Assembly: GCA_903958285.1 (NCBI GenBank)
Contig: CAJBSR010000262.1
Span: forward strand, 1 to 5,621
From: an uncultured Sphingomonadales bacterium
GTDB lineage: Bacteria; Pseudomonadota; Alphaproteobacteria; Sphingomonadales; Sphingomonadaceae
Length of the DNA: 5,621 bases
Direction: 5' to 3'
Both the position numbers and the translations under genes were made by a program. The notes beneath the pieces are model-generated. The model had not been told where the DNA came from, searched no databases, and saw only the letters and a list, made by a program, of their open reading frames with translations. How positions within the stretch are numbered: position 1 is the stretch's first letter; every line of letters starts with the position of its first letter. Shown one piece after another: positions 1 to 5,621 of this stretch.

Positions 1-1379
1 GGATCATGGTCATCGTGAACACGCTGATCGGCGCGCTCATGGGTGATCTTGCCCGGCCCTTGCAGGTTGCCTTTGTGTTTGGCAGCTCAGTGATCGCGCT
101 CATTCTGCTGCCATCGCCACGTTTTCGCGCATGGTTTAAGATCAAGGTTGCCAAGCATCTGTTTCAGCATCGCTACGACTATCGCGGCGAATGGCTTCGC
201 TTCTCCGAAACGCTCGGTAAGCCGGATGAAGGCGCCGTCCGCCCGCTGGAGGCCCGCGCGGTTCAGGCGCTTGCCGACATCACAGAATCCCCTTCGGGCT
301 GCCTGCTGGTCACGGATGGCACAGGCAATATGGAAGTCCGCGCTCGGTGGAACTGGCCGGAGCTTGAGGCTCCGATTCTGGGCGCGACTGCCCGCACAAC
401 AGAGTTCTTTGAACGGACGGGCCGGATCGTTGAACTGGATGCCGTTCGTTTGATGAACGATCAATTGGATGAAGAAGGCGCTGCTATCCCGGAATGGCTG
501 ATGGGTGAGTCCTCGGCTTGGGTGGTTGTGCCCTTACTTCACTTCGGCAGGCTCAATGGCCTTGTCGTGCTGGGTCGGCCCGTCATGGCCCGCACATTGG
601 ATTGGGAGGACTTTGATCTGCTCAAAGTCGTCGGCCAGCAGGTTGCAACCTATCTGGCGGAAGCAAATGGCCAGCACGCCCTTGCCACCGCCCAGCGGTT
701 TGATGAGTTCAACCGTCGCTTTGCCTTCATCATGCATGACGTGAAGAATCTGGTTAGCCAGCTCACGCTTGTGACACGCAATGCGGAGAAACACGCTGGA
801 AATCCAGACTTTCAGGCAGACATGATCGCGACGCTCAAATCATCTGTTGCCCGGATGAACGATTTGCTGGCGCGGTTGTCGCAGCACAACAAGGCCCAGG
901 CTGAACAGCCACGTGCTATTCCGATTGCACCGCTCGTTGCGCGGGTCGCCGCCGCCAAGCGAATTCAAATGCCGGTGGTCACCTCTGGGGAGACCGACCT
1001 GTATTTGATTGCCGACCCGGCCCGTCTGGAACAGGCGCTCTCCCACCTTGTCCAGAACGCGATCGACGCCAGTCCTGCGTCAGAGCCAGTCACGATCAAC
1101 ATGCGGTCCGCGCAGGACGAGGTGGTCGTAGAGGTCATCGACAGGGGTTGCGGCATGTCTCCGCAATTTGTGCACAATGAACTCTTCAAGCCTTTTGCCT
1201 CCACAAAGGACGGCGGCTTTGGCGTTGGCGCCTTTGAAGCGCGCACACTCATTACCGCGATGGGCGGCCGGATCGAAGTGTTCAGCCGCGAACAGGAAGG
1301 ATCGACCTTCCGCATCTTTCTGCCGATCGCCCGCGACAGCATCAACCTTTCCATCGATACCGAGGTACAAGCGGCATGA
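1..1379 (+). CDS. prsK: XrtA/PEP-CTERM system sensor histidine kinase PrsK (5' partial)
   Basis: Membrane histidine kinase of the exosortase A system, expected to autophosphorylate on ATP and pass phosphate to PrsR. The frame is open through base 3, so the ATG at 6 is probably internal. The family is near 690 residues, so roughly 230 residues of N-terminal membrane region are missing. Residues below count from that ATG. A last hydrophobic segment lies at about 17-36, followed by the family-typical basic stretch with HRYDYRGEWLRF (55-66). A GAF-like sensor domain covers about 75-220. The H-box HDVKN gives phospho-acceptor His244. The catalytic domain has the N-box NAID at Asn351, the G1 box DRGCG (379-383), the F-box LFKPF (393-397) and the G2 box GGFGVG (403-408), so the kinase looks intact. 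The stop overlaps the prsR start by four bases (ATGA), which indicates coupled translation. The family call rests on these motifs plus the prsR and prsT neighbours. The signal sensed cannot be read from the sequence. Confidence 0.93.
   Translation, partial: IMVIVNTLIGALMGDLARPLQVAFVFGSSVIALILLPSPRFRAWFKIKVAKHLFQHRYDYRGEWLRFSETLGKPDEGAVRPLEARAVQALADITESPSGCLLVTDGTGNMEVRARWNWPELEAPILGATARTTEFFERTGRIVELDAVRLMNDQLDEEGAAIPEWLMGESSAWVVVPLLHFGRLNGLVVLGRPVMARTLDWEDFDLLKVVGQQVATYLAEANGQHALATAQRFDEFNRRFAFIMHDVKNLVSQLTLVTRNAEKHAGNPDFQADMIATLKSSVARMNDLLARLSQHNKAQAEQPRAIPIAPLVARVAAAKRIQMPVVTSGETDLYLIADPARLEQALSHLVQNAIDASPASEPVTINMRSAQDEVVVEVIDRGCGMSPQFVHNELFKPFASTKDGGFGVGAFEARTLITAMGGRIEVFSREQEGSTFRIFLPIARDSINLSIDTEVQAA
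1362..1366 (+). promoter_or_regulatory. Ribosome binding site for prsR
   Basis: GAGGT lies inside the last codons of prsK, ten bases before the ATG at 1376. It complements the 3' end of 16S rRNA. Together with the ATGA overlap it supports 1376 as the prsR start. The spacing is slightly long, so re-initiation by ribosomes finishing prsK may also contribute. Confidence 0.55.
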
Positions 1380-2749
1380 GCCAGTCTGACAAACCCAAGT
1401 TGCTTGTCATCGAGGATGATGAGGGGCTTCAGCGTCAACTGAAATGGGCCTATGACGACTATGAAGTCTTTGTGGCCGGTGACCGTCAATCCGCCATCGA
1501 TATGCTGCGCGCGGAAGAGCCTGCAGTGGTCACGCTAGACCTTGGCCTCCCGCCTGATCCTGACGGCGTGACGGAAGGTTTTGCAACGCTTGAGGAAATC
1601 CTGAAGTTGAAGCCCGATACAAAGGTGATCGTCGCCTCTGGCCATGGCGCCCGCGAAAGCGCGATGCGCGCCATTTCGGGCGGGGCTTATGACTTTTATC
1701 AGAAACCCGTCGACATTGATGAACTGGGTCACATCGTCAAACGCGCCTTCCACGTTCATGCCATCGAGGCCGATAACATGCGTCTCGCCTCGGTGTCGCC
1801 GGGGAGTATCAGCGTCCTCGGCGGCATGATCACCGCCGCGCCTGAGATGCTGAAAGTCGCCACGACGATTGAGCGTGTTGCCAAAGCGGATGTCTCGGTG
1901 ATGCTGCTGGGCGCCAGTGGTACCGGCAAGGAACTGCTGGCGCGCGGCCTGCATGACAGCTCAAACCGCGCACGGGGCCCATTTGTGGCGATCAACTGCG
2001 CCGCGATCCCGGAAACGCTGCTTGAGGCGGAATTGTTCGGCTATGAAAAGGGCGCATTTACAGGGGCGGTGAAGACGACCGAAGGCAAGATTGAGATGGC
2101 GCAGGGCGGCACGCTGTTTCTGGATGAAGTCGGGGACATTCCTTTGGCTTTGCAGGTGAAGCTCCTGCGTTTCCTTCAGGAACGTGTTGTGGAACGCATT
2201 GGTGGGCGCAAACCCATTCCGGTCGACACGCGCATCGTCTGCGCTACGCACCAGAATCTGGATGTCATGACGGTCGAAGGCACCTTCCGGGAAGACCTCT
2301 TCTACCGACTTGCGGAAATCGTCGTGCGGATCCCGTCGCTGGCGGGTCGGGCCGGGGATGCAGGGCTCCTTGCGCGGCATTTCGCGACCAAATATGCAGC
2401 GGCCATGAACCCAAATGTGAAGGGCCTCGCCCCTGATGCGCTGGCGGCTGTTGATCGCTGGACATGGCCGGGCAATGTCCGTGAGCTGGAAAACCGCATG
2501 AAGCGGGCCGTCATCATGGCTGAGGGGCGACTTTTGACGGCGACTGACCTCGATCTTCCGGCCTCAGTTGAGGAAGATGATACTGCCGACGTCATCAACT
2601 TGAAGGCTGTCCGTGAACGCGCGGACCGGCTTGCCATCCGGCGCGCCGTGGCGCGCACGGAGGGTAACATCTCCAACGCGGCCAAGCTGCTCGGGATCAG
2701 CCGCCCGACCCTTTATGATCTGTTGAAGCAATATGGGATGCAGGCCTAA
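1376..2749 (+). CDS. prsR: PEP-CTERM-box response regulator transcription factor PrsR (sigma-54 activator)
   Basis: NtrC-type response regulator, the predicted partner of PrsK, activating RpoN-dependent promoters of PEP-CTERM and polysaccharide genes. It is 457 residues, a typical full length. The receiver domain covers about 8-123, with acidic pocket Glu13-Asp14-Asp15, phospho-acceptor Asp55, switch Ser88 (often Thr in this position) and Lys110. The segment LDLGLPPDPDGVTEG (54-68), with its insertion after the phosphorylation site, is characteristic of PrsR. The AAA+ domain (about 145-385) has Walker A GASGTGKE (179-186), the sigma-54-contacting loop GAFTGA (226-231), Walker B LFLDE (247-251), FREDLFYRL (304-312) with candidate arginine fingers, and the sensor II motif WPGNVRELEN (364-373). 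A Fis-type helix-turn-helix ends the protein (about 429-454, SNAAKLLGISRPTLYDLLK). No catalytic or contact residue appears lost. It overlaps prsK by four bases and lies four bases before the chosen prsT start, so all three are probably co-transcribed. Confidence 0.96.
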   Translation: MSQSDKPKLLVIEDDEGLQRQLKWAYDDYEVFVAGDRQSAIDMLRAEEPAVVTLDLGLPPDPDGVTEGFATLEEILKLKPDTKVIVASGHGARESAMRAISGGAYDFYQKPVDIDELGHIVKRAFHVHAIEADNMRLASVSPGSISVLGGMITAAPEMLKVATTIERVAKADVSVMLLGASGTGKELLARGLHDSSNRARGPFVAINCAAIPETLLEAELFGYEKGAFTGAVKTTEGKIEMAQGGTLFLDEVGDIPLALQVKLLRFLQERVVERIGGRKPIPVDTRIVCATHQNLDVMTVEGTFREDLFYRLAEIVVRIPSLAGRAGDAGLLARHFATKYAAAMNPNVKGLAPDALAAVDRWTWPGNVRELENRMKRAVIMAEGRLLTATDLDLPASVEEDDTADVINLKAVRERADRLAIRRAVARTEGNISNAAKLLGISRPTLYDLLKQYGMQA

Positions 2750-2753
2750 TTCC

Positions 2754-4784
2754 ATGCCTCTGTCGCGTCCCTTGGTTGCGCTGCTCGCGACAGGCTTGCT
2801 CGGCGCCGCCGTGCTAGCGCAGGCGGGCGATGCTACGGCGTCGCGGGAAGCCTATGCGCGCGGCACAAGCCTGATCGCCAAGGGTGATATGCGCGCCGCC
2901 CGTGTGGAACTGATGAATGCCCTTAAGGCCGACCCATCCAACGTTGCTGCGCGGCTGGCGCAGGCGCGCGTTGCCTTGGAACTTGGTGACGGTGAAACGG
3001 CAGCCGAACAACTTGCACGGGCGACTGAACTTGGCGCCGCGCCGCAAGATACGTCTTATTTGCTGGCGCATGTCCGGCTGGTTGACGGCAATTTTGCTGA
3101 GGCCCTGAAGCTTGCCGATCCCGCTCTCGCCGGAGACCGGCATGGTGAGTACGCTGCGCGTATCCGGGCCGCGGCTCTGGCTGGCTTGGGCAATGCAGAT
3201 GGTGCGCGTACCGAACTGGACGCGGCGATTGCGCGGGGCTGGTCAACTGTTGAAGTCTGGACCGATCTCGCCCGGCTGCACATGGCAACAGGCAATCTTG
3301 CCGCTGCCTTTCCCGCCGCGGCAGAAGCCATAAGGATAGGCCCGCGCAACGCAAAGGCGCTGGTGCTGGCGGCAGAGCTGGACCGGAAGCGCTTTGGCTT
3401 GGCCGCTGCCGTCCCCTGGTATCGCAAGGCGCTCGAGGTCGACCCCAACCATGTCGAAGCGCTGCTCGGTCTGGCGGCAACGCTTGGCGATGCAGGGTCA
3501 AACCGCGAGATGCTCGACTTGACCCGCCGCGTGTTGTCTCTGGATCAGCGCAATGCGCGGGCCTGGTATCTTCAGTCTGTCATGGCGGCGCGGGCAGGGC
3601 GATTTGATCTTGCCCGTGCGCTTCTCAACCGGACGTCCGGCAGTTTGGATGATGAACCGGGCACGATGTTGCTGCGCGCCTCGATGGAGCTGCATGATGG
3701 CGCCCACGAACAAGCTATTGATCGCCTGTCTGATCTTGTTGAACTTCAGCCCGCCAATCTGACGGCGCGTCGTTTGCTCGGGGCGGCCTATGCGCAGGCA
3801 AAGGACAATGATGGCGTTGTCGCCACGCTTCGGGGACTTGCTGCGCGTGAGGATGCCGATTCCTATACGCTGACCATGATCGGGCGGGCCTTTGAGGCCA
3901 AGGGTGACCGGGTGGCCGCTGCACAGATGCTCGACAGGGCTGCCAGTCCGCAGCTTCGCCCTTCTCAGGCGCTGGTGACTGTGCCGCTGGTTAAGGCGGC
4001 TGCCGACAATGCCGCGAACCCGCTGGATGCGCGCACCGCCATTCCGCTCATCGCGGCGCAAATCGGGGCAGGGCAGGCCGGTGCTGCGCTTGGCCGTGCG
4101 CTTGAGATCGAACGACGCAATCCCGGCGTGCCGGCGGCTCATATTCTTGCAGGCGACGTCCAAGCCACACTCGGAAACTGGCAGGCAGCGGCTGCCGCCT
4201 ACAAGAAGGCAGCCAATCTCGACTTCTCGGAGGTAACTGCGCTGCGCTTTGCCCGTGCTTTGGCGAATGTCGGGGATGGACAGGGGGCCGCCAGCGTCAT
4301 CGGCCTCTATCTCTCGCAAAATCCGCAAAGCATTCCCGTCCGTCGCCTGCATGCTGATCTGCACATGGCGCCTGGTCGATGGCAGAGCGCCATTGCTGAA
4401 TTTGAAATCATCCGCGCACGCACCGGCAATCGAGATGCGGCGTTGCTCAACAATTTGGCCTGGGCTTCGATCAACGCAGGGGAGACCGCGCAGGCGCTGC
4501 GCTATGCTCGCGCGGCTTATGGGCTGATGCCGGACAATCCCGCCGTTGTCGGGACGCTTGGATGGGCGCAGCACCGTGTTGGCTCCGATCGCGACGGAGC
4601 GGTCGCAATGCTAGAAAAAGCGGTTCGTCTGGCGCCGCTTGATCCGGCGCTCCGCTTCCAGTTGGCGCAGGCCTATGCGGCGGCCGGACGCAAAGCCGAC
4701 GCGCGCAAGTCTGTATCCACAGCGTTGCAAAGCAACCGCTTTGTCGACAAGCAAGCCGCAGAGGCCTTCCTCACCCGCCTTTGA
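2754..4784 (+). CDS. prsT: XrtA/PEP-CTERM system TPR-repeat protein PrsT, exported, lacking a lipobox cysteine
   Basis: Exported tetratricopeptide-repeat protein of the exosortase A locus. TPR superhelices bind protein partners, so a periplasmic scaffold role in polysaccharide assembly or export is plausible, but no activity is established. From this ATG it has 676 residues. The signal peptide has Arg5, a hydrophobic core at about 7-21 and a signal-peptidase I site AQA|GD after residue 24. About 14 to 17 TPR-like units run from about 33 to 665. Clear ones include 33-66 (family-typical GDMRAARVELMNALK), 202-235, 464-497, 563-596 (LLNNLAWASINAGE) and 597-630. The stretch 400-460 is less regular. 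The family is described as a lipoprotein and is often longer, near 900 residues. This copy has no cysteine at all, so it should be soluble. An in-frame ATG at 2733 would add MGCRPNS and overlap prsR by 17 bases. The later start is preferred because it gives a compact signal peptide four bases after the prsR stop. Neither start has a strong ribosome site, which suggests coupling to prsR. Confidence 0.9.
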   Translation: MPLSRPLVALLATGLLGAAVLAQAGDATASREAYARGTSLIAKGDMRAARVELMNALKADPSNVAARLAQARVALELGDGETAAEQLARATELGAAPQDTSYLLAHVRLVDGNFAEALKLADPALAGDRHGEYAARIRAAALAGLGNADGARTELDAAIARGWSTVEVWTDLARLHMATGNLAAAFPAAAEAIRIGPRNAKALVLAAELDRKRFGLAAAVPWYRKALEVDPNHVEALLGLAATLGDAGSNREMLDLTRRVLSLDQRNARAWYLQSVMAARAGRFDLARALLNRTSGSLDDEPGTMLLRASMELHDGAHEQAIDRLSDLVELQPANLTARRLLGAAYAQAKDNDGVVATLRGLAAREDADSYTLTMIGRAFEAKGDRVAAAQMLDRAASPQLRPSQALVTVPLVKAAADNAANPLDARTAIPLIAAQIGAGQAGAALGRALEIERRNPGVPAAHILAGDVQATLGNWQAAAAAYKKAANLDFSEVTALRFARALANVGDGQGAASVIGLYLSQNPQSIPVRRLHADLHMAPGRWQSAIAEFEIIRARTGNRDAALLNNLAWASINAGETAQALRYARAAYGLMPDNPAVVGTLGWAQHRVGSDRDGAVAMLEKAVRLAPLDPALRFQLAQAYAAAGRKADARKSVSTALQSNRFVDKQAAEAFLTRL

Positions 4785-4807
4785 CTTGACGCGCATGACC
4801 CGACAAT
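4781..4807 (+). promoter_or_regulatory. Possible weak sigma-70-type promoter before the DUF815 gene
   Basis: TTGACT at 4781-4786 overlaps the prsT stop codon and matches five of six bases of the -35 consensus. GACAAT at 4802-4807 matches four of six -10 bases, with a 15-base spacer, shorter than the usual 17. A second TTGAC begins at 4786, only ten bases from the same -10. Transcription would begin almost at the start codon, leaving little or none of the ribosome site in the mRNA. That makes the assignment doubtful, although leaderless messages occur in alphaproteobacteria. Confidence 0.22.
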
Positions 4808-4814
4808 AGGGAGG
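4808..4814 (+). promoter_or_regulatory. Ribosome binding site of the DUF815 gene
   Basis: AGGGAGG sits immediately before the ATG at 4817. It is the strongest Shine-Dalgarno match at any gene start in the window, though only two bases separate its end from the start codon. Pairing through the AGGG part would leave five bases. An in-frame TGA at 4796-4798 rules out any longer reading frame, so 4817 is the first possible ATG. Confidence 0.6.
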
Positions 4815-4816
4815 CC

Positions 4817-5621
4817 ATGGACAAGGATGATCTGACCCGCATTGCTGACGCGCTCGAACGGCTTTCGCCGCCGATGCTGACGAACGTCCCCGGTGACGCG
4901 ACTGCCTATGTCTGGCAGTCGGGCGTGATGCGGCCGGTGCCGACGTTTAATCCTGTCTCCGTTGATCTGCTGGCGGGCGTTGATGCGCAGAAGGCGGCCG
5001 TCCTTGAGAATAGCCGACGGCTGGCAGCAGGTGCTGCGGCGCATGACATCCTCCTTTGGGGTGCGCGCGGAACGGGCAAATCGGCCCTCGTCAAATCCAC
5101 CACAAAGGCCGTGCAGGATGAAGGCGGCACGCTGCGCCTCGTTGAAGCCAGCTGTGATGAGATTGACAGCCTGCCTGCACTTTTTGCGTTGTTAAGTCGA
5201 TCAGACGTGCCGACGCTCGTTTTCATTGATGACATCGGCTTTGAGCAGGCAGACCCCCGGATGCGCCACATCCGGTCTGTGCTCGATGGCGGTATCTCTG
5301 CGCGTCCGGGCCATGTTCGGCTCTATGTGACGGCCAACCGCCGCCATATTGTGCCGCGCAATCTGGAAGAACAGGCGAGCTCCATTAATCCGCGCGATAC
5401 TGTGGACGACAATTTGGCGCTGGCCGACCGCTTCGGGCTGAGCCTCGGCTTTCATGTCTGCACGCAGGACGTCTGGCTGGAGATGGTTGCGGGCTATGCG
5501 AAGCATCTGGGGCTGGAGTTTGATCCGCAAGATGCCCTGACTTGGGCCACGCAGCGCGGTGCGCGGTCTGGCCGCGTCGCTTGGCATTATGCGGTTGAAC
5601 TTGCCGGTCGGGCCGGCAAGA
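4817..5621 (+). CDS. DUF815-family P-loop ATPase of unknown function (3' partial)
   Basis: The frame stays open from this ATG to the window edge, giving 268 residues without a stop. The family is usually near 280-300 residues, so only a short tail should be missing. It is a predicted cytoplasmic AAA+-like ATPase. A helical N-terminal part (1-75) precedes Walker A GARGTGKS (82-89). Walker B is LVFIDDI (134-140), with paired aspartates 138 and 139. The family-typical segments VTANRRH (171-177, with Asn174 as a likely sensor residue) and LADRFGLSLGF (202-212, with Arg205) follow. A helical C-terminal part resembles an AAA+ lid. There is no signal peptide or membrane segment. No substrate or pathway is established for DUF815 proteins. 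The gene follows prsT by 32 bases on the same strand, so read-through is likely, but a functional link to the exosortase system is not shown. DUF815 genes also occur in organisms without exosortases, so adjacency may be incidental. Confidence 0.88.
   Translation, partial: MDKDDLTRIADALERLSPPMLTNVPGDATAYVWQSGVMRPVPTFNPVSVDLLAGVDAQKAAVLENSRRLAAGAAAHDILLWGARGTGKSALVKSTTKAVQDEGGTLRLVEASCDEIDSLPALFALLSRSDVPTLVFIDDIGFEQADPRMRHIRSVLDGGISARPGHVRLYVTANRRHIVPRNLEEQASSINPRDTVDDNLALADRFGLSLGFHVCTQDVWLEMVAGYAKHLGLEFDPQDALTWATQRGARSGRVAWHYAVELAGRAGK

Noticed and set aside
6..8. ATG at 6 as the true start of prsK
   Set aside because: The frame continues open to the window edge, no ribosome site can be seen, and the family has a long multi-pass membrane region before this point, so the gene is taken as cut by the edge.
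965..1489. Minus-strand open frame (174 codons) across the prsK-prsR junction
   Set aside because: It lies opposite the conserved kinase catalytic motifs and the start of the prsR receiver domain. It has no recognisable domain and is best read as a shadow.
3498..4574. Long minus-strand open frame (358 codons) opposite prsT
   Set aside because: It mirrors the GC-rich codon pattern of prsT, its translation resembles no family I recognise and is rich in Arg, Gly and Pro as shadow frames are, and the + strand gene is clearly a TPR protein across the whole stretch.
4662..4677. TGGCGC...TATGC inside prsT as a sigma-54 -24/-12 promoter
   Set aside because: The spacing between the GG and GC dinucleotides is one base too long, the -12 element is a poor match, and it lies inside coding sequence, so it is probably chance. 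No other good -24/-12 pair was noticed by eye.
2754..4784. Internal duplications in prsT as DNA repeats
   Set aside because: The repetition is at protein level (degenerate TPR units). I saw no long near-identical DNA repeats that would suggest recent tandem duplication.
4795..4809. Tiny reading frame (four codons plus stop) upstream of the DUF815 gene as a leader peptide
   Set aside because: It has no ribosome site, no attenuator-like hairpin follows it, and such a short frame is expected by chance.

Overview
The window is GC-rich, compactly coded bacterial DNA. Every gene lies on the + strand, with gaps of 32 bases or less. Gene content, protein sequences and codon use point to an alphaproteobacterium, most likely a sphingomonad (order Sphingomonadales). 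That assignment is inferred from recognised protein families, not from a marker gene.

The first three genes form a tight operon recognised as the regulatory and accessory part of an exosortase A (XrtA/EpsH) / PEP-CTERM protein-sorting locus. They are prsK (sensor histidine kinase, cut by the left edge), prsR (sigma-54-type response regulator) and prsT (exported tetratricopeptide-repeat protein). prsK and prsR overlap by ATGA, and prsR and prsT are separated by 4 bases, so translation is probably coupled. In such loci PrsK is thought to sense an envelope or exopolysaccharide-related state and phosphorylate PrsR. PrsR then activates RpoN-dependent promoters of PEP-CTERM and exopolysaccharide genes. 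PrsT is a periplasmic scaffold-like protein with no known biochemical activity. The exosortase itself, the polysaccharide genes and any PEP-CTERM substrate are not in this window.

After a 32-base gap comes a fourth gene, cut by the right edge. It encodes a DUF815-family P-loop ATPase of unknown role that is not normally counted as part of the exosortase system. The gap holds a strong ribosome binding site and a possible weak promoter, so this gene may be a separate transcription unit, read-through from prsT, or both.

The main oddity is in PrsT. The family is usually annotated as a lipoprotein, but this copy has no cysteine anywhere from its likely start, so it cannot be lipidated. It has an ordinary AQA signal-peptidase I site instead. 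No RNA genes, mobile elements, CRISPR arrays or extended non-coding stretches were seen. The locus looks like a known system with local variations rather than a wholly new one.
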